Of a stretch of 64,000 bases of DNA, positions 1-11,600 are shown piece by piece (position 1 is the first letter of the stretch; each line of letters opens with the position of its first letter). The notes below the pieces were generated by a model. That model saw only the letters and a list, made by a program, of their open reading frames with translations, did no database searches and was not told the DNA's origin. Made by a program: the position numbers and the translations under genes. Where the stretch lies: contig NZ_CP087132.1 of the NCBI RefSeq assembly GCF_020911885.1, positions 1,674,001-1,738,000 on the forward strand, given 5' to 3'. Source of the DNA: Flavobacterium acetivorans (GTDB taxonomy: Bacteria > Bacteroidota > Bacteroidia > Flavobacteriales > Flavobacteriaceae).

Positions 1-1172
1 TTAACCGTTCGAAACCACACTTAAATATTGGTACGATCGGACACGTAGATCATGGAAAAACTACATTAACTGCTGCGATAACTAAAGTGTTATCTGATGC
101 AGGTTACTGTCAAGCAAAATCATTTGATCAAATTGATAATGCTCCTGAAGAAAAAGAAAGAGGTATTACAATTAATACATCACACGTTGAGTATGAAACT
201 GCTAACCGTCACTATGCGCACGTTGACTGTCCTGGTCACGCGGATTACGTAAAGAACATGGTTACTGGAGCTGCTCAAATGGATGGGGCTATTCTTGTTG
301 TAGCTGCTACTGACGGACCAATGCCACAAACACGTGAGCATATCCTTTTAGGTCGTCAAGTAGGTATTCCTAGAATTGTTGTATTCATGAATAAAGTGGA
401 TATGGTTGATGATGAGGAATTGTTAGAGCTTGTTGAAATGGAAATCAGAGACTTATTGTCTTTCTATGAATATGATGGGGATAATTGTCCTGTAATTCAA
501 GGTTCTGCTTTAGGAGGATTGAATAATGATCCAGCTTGGGTACCAAAAATTCTTGAATTGATGGATGCTGTTGATGCTTGGATTGAAGAGCCTGTTAGAG
601 ATGTTGCGAAACCTTTCTTGATGCCGGTTGAGGATGTATTTACAATTACAGGTCGTGGAACTGTTGCTACAGGTCGTATCGAAACTGGTGTTGCTAATAC
701 AGGTGATGCGGTTGAAATTATTGGTATGGGGGCTGAGAAATTGACTTCTACTATTACTGGAGTTGAGATGTTCCGTAAAATCCTTGATAGAGGTGAAGCT
801 GGAGATAACGTAGGTTTGTTGTTGAGAGGTATTGATAAAGAATCTATCAAAAGAGGAATGGTTATCATTAAGCCAGGATCTGTGAAGCCACACGCTACTT
901 TTAAAGCTGAGGTTTATATCTTGAAAAAAGAAGAAGGTGGACGTCATACTCCATTCCATAATAACTACCGTCCACAGTTCTACGTACGTACAACTGACGT
1001 AACTGGAGTTATTACTTTGCCAGAAGGTGTAGAGATGGTTATGCCAGGAGATAACTTAACTATTAATGTAGCTTTGTTAAGCCCGATTGCAATGAATGTA
1101 GGTTTACGTTTTGCTATCCGTGAAGGTGGTAGAACTGTAGGTGCAGGTCAGGTAACTGAGATTGTAGCATAA
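1..1172 (+). CDS. tuf: Elongation factor Tu (5'-truncated by window edge)
   Basis: EF-Tu is the GTPase that delivers aminoacyl-tRNA to the ribosomal A site. The reading frame is open from base 3; the P-loop GHVDHGKT lies at bases 39-62, so only about six N-terminal codons are missing to the left. The switch II motif [12 protein letters not shown] and the nucleotide-specificity motif MNKVD follow, then the two beta-barrel domains, ending in GQVTEIVA with a TAA stop. No internal frameshift is seen. It is followed by a hairpin, tRNA-Trp and secE, the usual order in Bacteroidota. The identification is certain; only the start codon is unseen. Confidence 0.98.
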   Translation, partial: NRSKPHLNIGTIGHVDHGKTTLTAAITKVLSDAGYCQAKSFDQIDNAPEEKERGITINTSHVEYETANRHYAHVDCPGHADYVKNMVTGAAQMDGAILVVAATDGPMPQTREHILLGRQVGIPRIVVFMNKVDMVDDEELLELVEMEIRDLLSFYEYDGDNCPVIQGSALGGLNNDPAWVPKILELMDAVDAWIEEPVRDVAKPFLMPVEDVFTITGRGTVATGRIETGVANTGDAVEIIGMGAEKLTSTITGVEMFRKILDRGEAGDNVGLLLRGIDKESIKRGMVIIKPGSVKPHATFKAEVYILKKEEGGRHTPFHNNYRPQFYVRTTDVTGVITLPEGVEMVMPGDNLTINVALLSPIAMNVGLRFAIREGGRTVGAGQVTEIVA

Positions 1173-1189
1173 TTATAAAATAAATTTAT

Positions 1190-1221
1190 AACCAGCAATA
1201 TCTTTATTGGTATTGCTGGTT
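1190..1221 (+). terminator. Hairpin between tuf and tRNA-Trp
   Basis: A perfect 11-bp stem (AACCAGCAATA pairing with TATTGCTGGTT) with a 10-nt loop lies 17 bases after the tuf stop codon and 6 bases before the tRNA. The tract after it is AATTCTA rather than a T run. It could therefore be a weak terminator or a processing/attenuation structure that lets transcription continue into tRNA-Trp and secE. Confidence 0.6.
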
Positions 1222-1227
1222 AATTCT

Positions 1228-1298
1228 ACGGGCGTAGTTCAAGGGTAGAATAGCGGTCTCCAAAACCGTTGATGGGGGTTCGAATCCCTCCGCCCGTG
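1228..1298 (+). tRNA. trnW: tRNA-Trp (CCA anticodon)
   Basis: The 7-bp acceptor stem ACGGGCG pairs perfectly with CGCCCGT. The T arm holds GGTTCGAATCC. The anticodon loop CTCCAAA presents CCA at 1260-1262, which reads UGG. Length is 71 nt with discriminator G; the 3' CCA tail is not encoded. It sits between tuf and secE, the expected place for tRNA-Trp in this phylum. Confidence 0.97.
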
Positions 1299-1314
1299 CA
1301 AAAAAATATATATC

Positions 1315-1512
1315 ATGGCAAAAATTGTTAATTACATATCAGAGGCATTTGAAGAATTGAAATCAAATGTGACTTGGCCTGTTTGGGCAGAAGTTCAAAA
1401 ACTTACGATTGTTGTTGCTGTTTTTTCGGTATTATTCGCTTTGGCAACATGGGGAGTGGATGAGTTTTTTACAAAAGCATTAGCTGGATTTTTTAACTGG
1501 ATAAAAGCTTAA
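1315..1512 (+). CDS. secE: Preprotein translocase subunit SecE
   Basis: SecE is the small essential membrane subunit that clamps SecY in the Sec translocon. The protein has 65 residues: an amphipathic N-terminal stretch (YISEAFEELKSNVTWP), then one membrane segment at about residues 27-47 and a short C-terminal tail, matching the single-span short form of most bacteria. The W-P pair before the membrane span is typical of SecE. The gene lies 16 bp after tRNA-Trp and 8 bp before nusG, forming the classic secE-nusG pair. Confidence 0.95.
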   Translation: MAKIVNYISEAFEELKSNVTWPVWAEVQKLTIVVAVFSVLFALATWGVDEFFTKALAGFFNWIKA

Positions 1513-1520
1513 TTTTTGTG

Positions 1521-2072
1521 ATGACAGATAGTAGTATAAAAAAGTGGTATGTCGTTCGAGCGGTAAGTGGTCAGGAAAATAAGGTAAAAGCTTATATTGA
1601 AACAGAAATCTCTAGATTAGGGATGGAAGATTTTGTTTCTCAAGTTTTGGTTCCTACTGAGAAAGTAGTTACTGTAAAAGAGGGAAAGAAGATTGTTAAG
1701 GATAAAGTTTATTTTCCGGGTTATGTTATGATTGAGGCTAACCTTATTGGAGAAATTCCACATATTATTAAGTCTATAACAAGTGTTATTGGTTTTTTAG
1801 GTGAAACTAAAGGTGGTGAGCCTGTTCCGTTAAGGATTTCCGAAGTAAATAGAATGTTAGGAAAAGTAGATGAGTTAGCTGTGAATACTGATACTCGTTC
1901 AATTCCTTTCAATGTTGGTGAAACGGTTAAGGTTATTGATGGTCCTTTTAATGGTTTCAATGGAACTGTTGAGAAAATCAATGAAGAAAAGCGTAAACTG
2001 GAAGTAATGGTTAAGATTTTCGGAAGAAAGACTCCATTAGAGTTGAGTTTTATGCAAGTTGAAAAAGTATAA
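1521..2072 (+). CDS. nusG: Transcription termination/antitermination factor NusG
   Basis: NusG binds the RNA polymerase clamp and suppresses pausing, coupling it to Rho or to the ribosome. The protein has an N-terminal NGN domain starting KKWYVVRAVSGQENKVKAY and a C-terminal KOW domain at about residues 130-182 (FNVGETVKVIDGPFNGFNGT). Length is 183 residues from the ATG at 1521. A GTG three bases upstream at 1518 is in frame, but the ATG is the more likely start. It is followed by the ribosomal protein genes rplK and rplA, as expected. Confidence 0.96.
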   Translation: MTDSSIKKWYVVRAVSGQENKVKAYIETEISRLGMEDFVSQVLVPTEKVVTVKEGKKIVKDKVYFPGYVMIEANLIGEIPHIIKSITSVIGFLGETKGGEPVPLRISEVNRMLGKVDELAVNTDTRSIPFNVGETVKVIDGPFNGFNGTVEKINEEKRKLEVMVKIFGRKTPLELSFMQVEKV

Positions 2073-2142
2073 TTTTTGTTACATTACCTATAATAACCAT
2101 TGCAGTCGCTTCCAATGATTGTGGTGTTAAATTTTTAAAAAA

Positions 2143-2580
2143 ATGGCTAAAGAAATTAGTAAAGTAGTTAAACTACAAGTTAAGGGAGGTGCTGCGAATC
2201 CGTCGCCACCGGTTGGACCTGCTTTAGGAGCTGCTGGTGTTAATATCATGGAGTTCTGTAAGCAATTTAATGCTAGAACACAAGATAAAGCCGGCAAAAT
2301 ATGCCCAGTGCAAATTACTGTGTATAAAGACAAATCATTCGATTTTGTTGTAAAAACTCCTCCTGCGGCCGTTCAGTTAATGGAAGCTGCGAAGCTTAAA
2401 TCTGGTTCTGGTGAGCCTAATCGTAGAAAAGTAGCAAGTGTTACTTGGGAACAAATTAGAACTATTGCTGAAGACAAAATGCCGGACTTAAATGCTTTCA
2501 CTATTGAGAAAGCTATGAGTATGGTTGCTGGAACAGCTAGATCTATGGGTATAACTGTATCAGGAGACGCTCCTTTTTAA
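2143..2580 (+). CDS. rplK: 50S ribosomal protein L11
   Basis: L11 forms the GTPase-associated centre with 23S rRNA and the L10-L12 stalk. The protein of 145 residues shows the proline-rich N-terminal motif [15 protein letters not shown] and a C-terminal RNA-binding domain ending [11 protein letters not shown]. It lies 70 bp after nusG and 13 bp before rplA. In many bacteria L1 represses this pair by binding the mRNA leader; the 70-bp leader here was not resolved into a clear L1 target. Confidence 0.97.
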   Translation: MAKEISKVVKLQVKGGAANPSPPVGPALGAAGVNIMEFCKQFNARTQDKAGKICPVQITVYKDKSFDFVVKTPPAAVQLMEAAKLKSGSGEPNRRKVASVTWEQIRTIAEDKMPDLNAFTIEKAMSMVAGTARSMGITVSGDAPF

Positions 2581-2593
2581 TTAAGAGAAAGAC

Positions 2594-3283
2594 ATGGCAA
2601 AATTGACAAAAAAGCAAAAAGAGGCTGCTTCAAAAATTGAAAAGAACAAACTATACTCTTTGAAAGATGCAGCTGCATTAATCAAAGTGATAGCTTCTGC
2701 AAAATTTGATGAGTCTGTTGATATCGCAGTACGTTTGGGTGTAGATCCAAGAAAAGCGAATCAAATGGTTAGAGGTGTGGTAACATTACCTCATGGAACT
2801 GGTAAAGATGTTAAAGTATTAGCATTAGTTACTCCAGATAAAGAAGCGGAAGCTTTGGCAGCTGGTGCAGACTATGTAGGTCTTGATGACTATTTACAAA
2901 AGATAAAAGACGGTTGGACAGATGTTGATGTAATTATCACTATGCCTGCTGTTATGGGTAAATTAGGTCCATTAGGTCGTATTTTAGGACCTAGAGGTTT
3001 AATGCCTAACCCTAAAACAGGTACTGTAACTATGGATGTTGCAAAAGCTGTAACAGAGGTAAAAGCTGGTAAAATTGACTTTAAAGTTGATAAAACCGGT
3101 ATCGTACATGCAGGAATTGGTAAGGTTTCTTTTGGAGCTGAGCAAATTTATGACAATGCACACGAAATTATTCAAACATTAATCAAACTTAAACCAACTG
3201 CTGCTAAAGGTACCTATATTAAAGGTATTCACCTTACAAGCACTATGAGTCCGGCAATTGCATTGGACCCTAAAGCAGTATAA
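2594..3283 (+). CDS. rplA: 50S ribosomal protein L1
   Basis: L1 builds the mobile L1 stalk of the large subunit at the E site and is often the translational repressor of its own operon. The protein of 229 residues has the family signature around [15 protein letters not shown] and the usual N-terminal basic region. The gene lies directly after rplK and 22 bp before rplJ, in the standard L11 operon order. Confidence 0.97.
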   Translation: MAKLTKKQKEAASKIEKNKLYSLKDAAALIKVIASAKFDESVDIAVRLGVDPRKANQMVRGVVTLPHGTGKDVKVLALVTPDKEAEALAAGADYVGLDDYLQKIKDGWTDVDVIITMPAVMGKLGPLGRILGPRGLMPNPKTGTVTMDVAKAVTEVKAGKIDFKVDKTGIVHAGIGKVSFGAEQIYDNAHEIIQTLIKLKPTAAKGTYIKGIHLTSTMSPAIALDPKAV

Positions 3284-3305
3284 TTGGTAGTTAAAAATTT
3301 TTAGT

Positions 3306-3809
3306 ATGACTAGAGAAGAAAAATCAATCGCGATTGAAGATTTAACTGCACAGTTAGCTGGTACAAATATTGTTTATGTAGCAGATATTTCTGGACTAAA
3401 TGCAGAAACAACTTCAAACTTGAGAAGAGCTTGTTTTAAAGCAGGTGTGAAATTAGAGGTTATTAAGAACACTTTGCTTGCAAAAGCAATGGAAGCTTCT
3501 GACAATAGTTATGGTGAATTGCCTTCAGTTCTTGTAGGTAACAGTGCTATATTTATTTCAGATGTGGCTAATGCACCTGGGAAAATAATTAAAGATTTCC
3601 GTAAAAAATCGGCTTTGCCAATTTTGAAAGGAGCTTATATAAATGCTGAAGTTTATATTGGAGATGATCAATTAGATGCGTTAGCAACTATCAAATCTAA
3701 AGAAGAACTTCTTGGTGAACTTATTGGATTACTTCAATCACCAGCACAAAGAATTATTTCTGCACTTCAAAACAAATTTGCTGGAGAAGAGCAAGCTGAG
3801 GAAGCATAA
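3306..3809 (+). CDS. rplJ: 50S ribosomal protein L10
   Basis: L10 anchors the L7/L12 dimers to the ribosome. The 167-residue protein starts with the typical TREEKSIAIEDL region and ends with the helical tail (about residues 135-167) that binds L12 dimers. It is followed after 91 bp by rplL; the gap holds only a weak GAAC/GTTC hairpin near 3817-3829 and A/T-rich sequence. Confidence 0.96.
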   Translation: MTREEKSIAIEDLTAQLAGTNIVYVADISGLNAETTSNLRRACFKAGVKLEVIKNTLLAKAMEASDNSYGELPSVLVGNSAIFISDVANAPGKIIKDFRKKSALPILKGAYINAEVYIGDDQLDALATIKSKEELLGELIGLLQSPAQRIISALQNKFAGEEQAEEA

Positions 3810-3900
3810 TAAAAAAGAACTTTTAGTTCCCTTTTATTATTTACAATGCGCACAATAAACAAAATATAATTTTACAAATCATTTTAAAACGATAGAAAAA

Positions 3901-4272
3901 ATGGCAGATTTGAAACAATTCGCAGAACAATTAGTTAATTTAACTGTAAAAGAAGTTAACGAATTAGCAACAATATTAAAAGATGAGTACGGAATCGAAC
4001 CAGCTGCTGCAGCTGTAGTAGTTGCTGCTGGTGGTGCTGATGGTGCTGCAGAAGAAGCTCAAACTGAATTTACAGTAGTATTAAAAGAAGCTGGTTCTTC
4101 TAAATTAGCTGTTGTGAAATTGGTAAAAGAACTTACAGGTTTAGGTTTGAAAGAAGCTAAAGATGTAGTTGATGGAGCTCCATCTAATGTTAAAGAAGGT
4201 GTATCTAAAGAAGAGGCAGAAGGTCTTAAAAAATCTTTAGAAGAAGCTGGAGCTGTAGTTGAGCTTAAATAG
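3901..4272 (+). CDS. rplL: 50S ribosomal protein L7/L12
   Basis: L7/L12 forms the flexible stalk that recruits translation GTPases. The protein of 123 residues has the N-terminal dimerisation domain ([14 protein letters not shown]), an Ala/Gly-rich hinge (residues about 35-52) and a C-terminal domain with [12 protein letters not shown] and a final GAVVELK. The length is typical. It is followed by the attenuator-like hairpin before rpoB. Confidence 0.97.
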   Translation: MADLKQFAEQLVNLTVKEVNELATILKDEYGIEPAAAAVVVAAGGADGAAEEAQTEFTVVLKEAGSSKLAVVKLVKELTGLGLKEAKDVVDGAPSNVKEGVSKEEAEGLKKSLEEAGAVVELK

Positions 4273-4294
4273 TTAAACTCAGTTTAAAGAATAA

Positions 4295-4339
4295 GGTTTA
4301 GGTCTTGGGTTTAGTCGCCCAAAGACCTAAACCATTTTT
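4295..4339 (+). terminator. Attenuator-like hairpin between rplL and rpoB
   Basis: The left arm GGTTTAGGTCTTGGG pairs with the right arm CCCAAAGACCTAAACC with a single bulged base and a short loop, and ATTTTT follows. It starts 22 bp after the rplL stop and lies about 210 bp before rpoB. A partial terminator at this place is known from other bacteria, where it lowers rpoBC expression relative to the ribosomal protein genes; the same role is inferred here. Confidence 0.75.
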
Positions 4340-4549
4340 CGTATTACAAAAGTCTATCTTATTTTGCTATAAAATTAGCTTTTGAAATTCAATTCCTTTT
4401 GCCCATTACGAGGAAAAAAAATTAACAGATAATAAGAAAGTAGTTATCTTAAATTGGTTTTTAAAGATGTAATGGTCGTAGAAGAAAAGTATAAATAGGT
4501 TTTATTTATACACAAAAAATTACTTTTTTAATCAAAATTTTGTCCATTG

Positions 4550-7500
4550 ATGATAACAAATCAGACTGAAAGATTGAATTTTGCCTCTACAAAAAATATC
4601 CCGAACTATCCAGATTTTCTAGATGTTCAGGTAAAATCTTTTCAAGATTTTTTTCAATTAGAAACTAAATCTGATGAAAGAGGCAATGAAGGACTTTATA
4701 ATACCTTCATGGAAAATTTTCCAATTACAGATACAAGAAATAACTTTGTATTGGAATTCCTGGACTACTTTGTAGATCCACCACGTTATACAATTCAAGA
4801 ATGTATAGAAAGAGGTTTAACTCATAGCGTACCTTTAAAAGCAAGATTAAAACTGTATTGTACAGATCCAGAACACGAAGATTTTGAAACAATTGTACAG
4901 GATGTATATCTTGGAACAATTCCTTACATGACGCCTAGTGGTACCTTTGTTATCAATGGTGCTGAGCGTGTTGTAGTTTCTCAGTTACATAGATCTCCAG
5001 GGGTTTTCTTTGGACAGTCTTTTCATGCTAATGGAACAAAATTATATTCTGCAAGAGTAATTCCTTTTAAAGGATCTTGGATAGAATTCTCTACTGACAT
5101 CAATAGCGTTATGTACGCTTATATCGATAGAAAGAAAAAATTACCTGTAACTACTTTATTCCGTGCTATCGGTTTCGAAAGAGATAAGGATATCCTTGAA
5201 ATTTTCGACCTTGCTGAGGAAATTAAAGTTTCTAAAACAGGACTTAAAAAATATATCGGTAGAAAATTGGCTGCTCGTGTATTGAATACATGGCATGAAG
5301 ATTTCGTAGATGAAGATACTGGTGAAGTAGTTTCTATCGAACGTAACGAGATTATCCTTGATAGAGATACCATTATCGACAAAGATAATGTGGAAGAAAT
5401 CATCGATTCTAACGTTAAATCTATTTTGTTACATAAAGAAGATGCAAATCAAGCTGATTATGCGATCATTCATAATACGTTACAAAAAGATCCAACAAAC
5501 TCTGAAAAAGAAGCCGTTGAGCATATCTACAGACAATTGCGTAATGCAGAACCGCCTGATGAAGAAACTGCTCGTGGTATTATTGATAAATTGTTCTTCT
5601 CTGACCAACGTTACAACTTAGGTGAAGTAGGTCGTTATAGAATGAACAAAAAACTTGGTTTAGATATCCCAATGGAAAAGCAAGTGCTTACCAAAGAAGA
5701 TATCATAACTATCGTGAAGTATTTAATTGAATTGATAAATGCAAAAGCGGATATCGATGACATTGACCACTTATCAAACCGTCGTGTTAGAACAGTTGGA
5801 GAACAATTGTCTCAACAATTCGGTGTTGGTTTAGCACGTATGGCTAGAACTATTCGCGAGAGAATGAACGTTAGAGATAACGAGGTGTTTACACCAATTG
5901 ATTTGATTAATGCTAAAACATTATCATCAGTTATCAACTCTTTCTTTGGAACGAACCAGTTGTCTCAATTTATGGATCAAACGAATCCATTAGCTGAGAT
6001 TACACACAAAAGAAGATTATCTGCACTAGGACCAGGTGGACTTTCGAGAGAAAGAGCCGGATTTGAGGTTCGTGACGTTCACTATACGCACTACGGACGT
6101 TTATGTCCTATTGAAACGCCAGAGGGACCAAACATTGGTTTGATTTCATCTCTTGGAGTTTATGCTAAAGTAAACGGAATGGGATTCATTGAAACACCTT
6201 ACCGTAAAGTAACTAATGGAGTAGTAGATTTAGATTCCACTCCAATTTACTTAAGTGCTGAAGAAGAAGAAGGAATGTTGATTGCACAAGCCAACATTGA
6301 AATGGATAATTCAGGTAAAATTATTGCTGAAAACGTAATTGCACGTCAAGAAGGTGATTTCCCTGTAATTGATCCAGCTAAAGTAGATTATACAGACGTA
6401 GCTCCTAACCAAATTGCTTCTATTTCGGCATCGTTGATTCCTTTCTTGGAACATGATGATGCGAATAGAGCCTTGATGGGATCTAACATGATGCGTCAGG
6501 CCGTACCATTGATTCGTCCTGAAGCTCCTATTGTTGGAACTGGTTTAGAGCGTCAAGTAGCTTCTGATTCCAGAGTTTTAATTAACGCTGAAGGTCATGG
6601 AGTTATTGAATATGTAGATGCAAATATCATCACTATCAAATACGACCGTTCTGAAGAAGAAAGAATGGTAAGTTTTGAATCTGATGAGAAAACATACAAT
6701 TTAATTAAATTTAGAAAAACCAATCAAGGAACAAGTATCAACTTAAAACCTATCGTAAGAAAAGGGGATAGAGTGGTGCCTGGTCAAGTATTATCTGAAG
6801 GTTATGCTACTCAAAACGGGGAGCTAGCTTTAGGTCGTAACCTAAAAGTGGCGTTTATGCCATGGAAAGGATACAACTTTGAGGATGCGATTGTAATTTC
6901 TGAAAAAGTAGTTCGTGATGATATTTTTACCTCTATTCACGTTGATGATTATTCATTAGAAGTTAGAGATACTAAATTAGGTAACGAAGAACTTACAAAT
7001 GATATACCAAACGTTTCTGAAGAAGCTACTAAAGATTTGGATGAAAATGGTATGATTAGAATTGGAGCCGAGGTGAAACCTGGAGACATTCTTATCGGTA
7101 AGATTACACCAAAAGGAGAATCAGATCCTACTCCAGAAGAGAAATTGCTTCGTGCAATTTTCGGGGATAAAGCAGGTGATGTAAAAGATGCTTCATTAAA
7201 AGCATCTCCATCTTTACACGGTGTAGTTCTTGACAAAAAATTATTTGCAAGAGCGGTAAAAGATAAACGCAAACGTACTCAAGATAAAGATGCTTTAGGC
7301 GCTTTAGAAATGGAATTCGAAGTTAAATTTGTTGAATTAAAAGACAGATTAGTAGAGAAACTGTTCTTGATCGTAAACGGTAAAACCTCTCAAGGTGTAA
7401 TGAATGATTTGGGTGAAGAAGTTTTACCAAAAGGTAAAAAATACACTCAAAAAATGCTTTATGCAGTGGAAGATTTTGCTCACTTAAGCAAAGGTCAATG

Positions 7501-8362
7501 GGTAGCTGATGATGCAACTAATAAAATGGTGAATGATTTAATTCATAACTATAAAATTAAGTTGAACGACTTACAAGGAGCTTTAAGAAGAGAGAAATTC
7601 ACCATTACTGTTGGAGATGAATTGCCATCAGGAATTTTGAAATTAGCTAAAGTTTATATCGCTAAGAAACGTAAGTTGAAAGTAGGGGATAAGATGGCAG
7701 GACGTCACGGTAACAAAGGTATTGTTGCTCGTATTGTTCGTCATGAAGATATGCCTTTCCTTGAAGACGGAACACCAGTTGATATTGTGTTGAATCCACT
7801 AGGGGTACCTTCACGTATGAACATTGGTCAAATTTATGAAACGGTATTAGGTTGGGCTGGAATGAACTTGGGTAGAAAATTTGCTACTCCAATTTTTGAC
7901 GGTGCTTCTCTTGACCAAATTAATGAATTGACTGACGAAGCTGGAGTACCACGTTTTGGACATACCCATCTTTATGATGGTGGTACTGGAGAACGTTTCC
8001 ATCAAGCGGCAACTGTGGGTGTAATTTACATGCTTAAATTAGGACACATGGTTGATGATAAGATGCACGCACGTTCTATCGGACCATACTCGTTGATTAC
8101 ACAACAGCCACTTGGAGGTAAAGCTCAATTTGGAGGTCAACGTTTTGGAGAGATGGAGGTTTGGGCACTTGAAGCTTATGGAGCATCAAGTACACTGAGA
8201 GAAATCTTAACAGTGAAATCGGATGATGTTATAGGTAGAGCTAAAACTTACGAAGCAATCGTAAAAGGTGAATCTATGCCAGAACCAGGATTGCCTGAAT
8301 CGTTCAATGTATTAATGCATGAATTAAAAGGTCTTGGTTTAGATCTTAGATTAGAAGAATAA
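4550..8362 (+). CDS. rpoB: DNA-directed RNA polymerase subunit beta
   Basis: This is the beta subunit of RNA polymerase, forming the active-site cleft with beta'. The 1270-residue length from the ATG at 4550 fits Bacteroidota; an in-frame TTG at 4547 is an unlikely start. The rifampicin-resistance region at about residues 472-491 reads [21 protein letters not shown]476, H486 and S491 match the E. coli positions D516, H526 and S531, so no classical rifampicin-resistance change is present there. The Thr478 and Ala482 differences from E. coli are conservative. The C-terminal [13 protein letters not shown] motif contacts beta'. The gene is followed by a 296-bp gap before rpoC. Confidence 0.98.
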   Translation: MITNQTERLNFASTKNIPNYPDFLDVQVKSFQDFFQLETKSDERGNEGLYNTFMENFPITDTRNNFVLEFLDYFVDPPRYTIQECIERGLTHSVPLKARLKLYCTDPEHEDFETIVQDVYLGTIPYMTPSGTFVINGAERVVVSQLHRSPGVFFGQSFHANGTKLYSARVIPFKGSWIEFSTDINSVMYAYIDRKKKLPVTTLFRAIGFERDKDILEIFDLAEEIKVSKTGLKKYIGRKLAARVLNTWHEDFVDEDTGEVVSIERNEIILDRDTIIDKDNVEEIIDSNVKSILLHKEDANQADYAIIHNTLQKDPTNSEKEAVEHIYRQLRNAEPPDEETARGIIDKLFFSDQRYNLGEVGRYRMNKKLGLDIPMEKQVLTKEDIITIVKYLIELINAKADIDDIDHLSNRRVRTVGEQLSQQFGVGLARMARTIRERMNVRDNEVFTPIDLINAKTLSSVINSFFGTNQLSQFMDQTNPLAEITHKRRLSALGPGGLSRERAGFEVRDVHYTHYGRLCPIETPEGPNIGLISSLGVYAKVNGMGFIETPYRKVTNGVVDLDSTPIYLSAEEEEGMLIAQANIEMDNSGKIIAENVIARQEGDFPVIDPAKVDYTDVAPNQIASISASLIPFLEHDDANRALMGSNMMRQAVPLIRPEAPIVGTGLERQVASDSRVLINAEGHGVIEYVDANIITIKYDRSEEERMVSFESDEKTYNLIKFRKTNQGTSINLKPIVRKGDRVVPGQVLSEGYATQNGELALGRNLKVAFMPWKGYNFEDAIVISEKVVRDDIFTSIHVDDYSLEVRDTKLGNEELTNDIPNVSEEATKDLDENGMIRIGAEVKPGDILIGKITPKGESDPTPEEKLLRAIFGDKAGDVKDASLKASPSLHGVVLDKKLFARAVKDKRKRTQDKDALGALEMEFEVKFVELKDRLVEKLFLIVNGKTSQGVMNDLGEEVLPKGKKYTQKMLYAVEDFAHLSKGQWVADDATNKMVNDLIHNYKIKLNDLQGALRREKFTITVGDELPSGILKLAKVYIAKKRKLKVGDKMAGRHGNKGIVARIVRHEDMPFLEDGTPVDIVLNPLGVPSRMNIGQIYETVLGWAGMNLGRKFATPIFDGASLDQINELTDEAGVPRFGHTHLYDGGTGERFHQAATVGVIYMLKLGHMVDDKMHARSIGPYSLITQQPLGGKAQFGGQRFGEMEVWALEAYGASSTLREILTVKSDDVIGRAKTYEAIVKGESMPEPGLPESFNVLMHELKGLGLDLRLEE

Positions 8363-8379
8363 ATTAAAGTTTGCAGTAT

Positions 8380-8405
8380 TCAGTCCTGATTTTTATCGGG
8401 ACTGA
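8380..8405 (+). terminator. Hairpin in the rpoB-rpoC gap
   Basis: TCAGTCCTGAT pairs with ATCGGGACTGA over 11 bp with one G-T wobble and a 4-nt loop, 17 bp after the rpoB stop. No real T run follows. It could be a weak terminator, an attenuator or an RNA processing site. The rpoB-rpoC gap of 296 bp is long compared with the tight spacing seen in many bacteria. Confidence 0.5.
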
Positions 8406-8537
8406 TTACTTGTTTATAAGAGTTTTTAGGATTTAGACCCGTAAACCGTTCCGATTTTTTATACAAACCAAAGGTTTTATAATTAGCACTTCAAAATTAG
8501 ATTTGAAGTTTAGAGAAGTAATTCGAGGTAGTGTTAT

Positions 8538-8569
8538 AGTCGAAAGTGTCAAAGTCCAAAGTCGAAAGT
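8538..8569. repeat. Short direct repeat before rpoC
   Basis: AGTCGAAAGT occurs at 8538-8547 and again at 8560-8569, with related AAAGTC words between them. It resembles the low-complexity AAAGTC-type filler common between genes of flavobacteria. No function is evident. Confidence 0.5.
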
Positions 8570-8658
8570 TATACGTGACTTTTAAAACTGTAAGACATTT
8601 GAATTTAGGCTAAAACGAGAATCAATTTTTAATTGCAAATAAATCAATAGTAAAAACT

Positions 8659-11600
8659 ATGATAAATAATAGAAATAATAACAATAAAGATAAAAACCCT
8701 GTAAAAAGGTTTAATAAAATCTCAATAGGTCTTGCTTCTCCTGAATCGATTTTGAAAGAATCAAGAGGTGAAGTTTTAAAGCCGGAAACCATCAACTACC
8801 GTACGCACAAGCCTGAGCGTGACGGTCTTTTCTGTGAAAGAATTTTTGGACCAGTTAAGGATTTTGAATGTGCTTGTGGTAAGTATAAAAGAATTCGTTA
8901 CAAAGGAATCATCTGCGACCGTTGTGGAGTAGAAGTTACGGAGAAGAAAGTACGTAGAGATAGAGTAGGTCACATCAACCTTGTTGTGCCAATTGCCCAC
9001 ATCTGGTATTTCCGTTCTCTTCCTAACAAAATTGGTTATATCCTTGGTCTTCCATCTAAGAAATTAGATATGATTATCTACTACGAAAGATACGTAGTAA
9101 TCCAAGCGGGTATTGCTAAAAATGCTGATGGTGAATCAGTTCAAAGACTTGACTTCTTAACTGAAGAAGAATATTTGAATATCTTAGATACTCTTCCTGC
9201 TGATAATCAATATTTGGATGATTTTGATCCAAATAAATTTGTTGCCAAAATGGGAGCGGAGTGTATTATGGACTTATTGGCAAGAATTGATTTAGATCAA
9301 TTGTCTTACCAATTGAGACATAGTGCCAACAATGAAACGTCTAAACAACGTAAAACAGAAGCATTAAAAAGATTACAAGTAGTTGAATCTTTCCGTGAGT
9401 CTAACTTGAACCGTGAGAACCGTCCAGAATGGATGATCATGAAAGTGGTGCCGGTTATACCGCCAGAATTACGTCCGCTTGTTCCGCTTGATGGAGGTCG
9501 TTTTGCAACTTCAGATTTAAATGACTTATATCGTCGTGTAATTATCCGTAACAACCGTTTGAAAAGATTGATGGAGATTAAAGCTCCTGAGGTGATCTTG
9601 AGAAACGAAAAACGTATGTTGCAAGAATCGGTAGATTCATTATTTGACAATACAAGAAAAGCATCTGCTGTTAAAACAGAATCAAACAGACCATTAAAAT
9701 CATTATCTGATTCCCTAAAAGGTAAGCAAGGACGTTTCCGTCAAAACTTACTTGGAAAACGTGTGGATTATTCTGCTCGTTCGGTAATTGTCGTTGGACC
9801 TGAATTGAAATTGTTCGAATGTGGTATCCCTAAGGATATGGCAGCCGAATTGTACAAACCTTTTGTTATCCGTAAATTGATAGAAAGAGGTATTGTAAAA
9901 ACGGTAAAATCAGCTAAAAAAATAATAGATAAGAAAGAGCCTGTAGTTTGGGATATCCTTGAAAATGTAATTAAAGGTCACCCAATATTACTGAATCGTG
10001 CTCCTACTTTGCACAGATTAGGTATTCAAGCTTTCCAACCAAAATTAATTGAAGGAAAAGCAATCCAATTGCACCCTTTAGTTTGTACGGCATTTAATGC
10101 GGATTTTGATGGGGATCAAATGGCAGTTCACTTACCATTAGGACCAGAAGCTATTCTTGAAGCACAATTGTTAATGTTGGCTTCTCATAACATTCTGAAT
10201 CCTGCAAATGGTGCGCCAATTACAGTACCTTCTCAGGATATGGTTTTGGGTCTATACTATATGACCAAAGAACGTATATCAACACCAGAAAAGAAAATTT
10301 TAGGTCAAGATTTGACTTTCTATTCTGCTGAAGAGGTGAATATCGCATTGAATGAAGGAAGATTAGAATTGAATGCTCGTGTGAGAATTAGAGCCAAAGA
10401 TTTTAATGATGAAGGAGAATTAGTATACAAAATTATCCAAACAACTGCCGGACGTGTATTATTTAATGAAGTAGTACCAGAAGCAGCAGGATATATCAAT
10501 GATGTATTGACTAAGAAAAACCTTAGAGATATTATCGGTCACGTATTAAATTCAACAAGTGTACCAGAAACGGCTGCCTTCTTGGATAATATGAAAGATA
10601 TGGGTTACAAATTTGCCTTTAGAGGTGGATTGTCATTCTCTTTAGGTGATATTAGAATTCCAGAACAAAAAACACAATTGATTGCTGATGCTCGTGAGCA
10701 AGTAGAAGGAATTTCTGCTAACTATAACATGGGTCTTATTACTAATAACGAACGTTACAACCAAGTTATTGATGTATGGACTTCTGCGAATGCACAATTG
10801 ACAGAATTGGCAATGAAAAACATTAGAGAAGACCAACAAGGTTTCAACTCAGTGTATATGATGCTTGACTCTGGAGCAAGGGGATCTAAAGAACAAATTC
10901 GTCAGTTAACCGGTATGCGTGGTTTGATGGCTAAGCCTAAAAAATCGACTGCTGGTGGTGGTGAAATTATTGAAAACCCGATTCTTTCTAACTTTAAGGA
11001 AGGTCTTTCGATCCTTGAGTACTTTATCTCTACTCACGGTGCGCGTAAAGGACTTGCAGATACGGCTCTTAAAACGGCAGATGCTGGATACTTAACAAGA
11101 AGATTACATGATGTTTCTCAAGATGTTATTGTTAACATTGACGATTGTGGTACATTAAGAGGTGTAGAAGTTTCTGCATTGAAAAAGAATGAAGAAATTG
11201 TTGAATCATTAGGAGAAAGAATTTTAGGACGTGTTGCATTGCAAGATGTTGTTAATCCTTTAACTAGTGAAGTGCTAGTTCAATCGGGACAACAAATTAC
11301 TGAGGCTATAATGAAAACTATTGACGCTTCTCCTATTGAGAAAGTGGAAGTACGTTCGCCTCTTGTTTGTGAAGCTACAAAAGGTATTTGTGCCAAATGT
11401 TATGGTAGAAACTTAGCTACAGGAAAAATGACACAAAGAGGTGAGGCAGTTGGAGTTATTGCTGCTCAGTCTATTGGAGAACCAGGAACACAGTTAACAC
11501 TGCGTACATTCCACGTTGGTGGGGTTGCGGGTGGTATTTCTGAAGAATCTAGTATCATTACTAAATTCAACGGTAAGCTTGAAATCGAAGATCTAAAAAC

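Noticed and set aside
2073..2142. Possible L1 binding leader before rplK
   Set aside because: Only a loose ATTG/CAAT stem could be drawn; no clear match to an L1 target structure.
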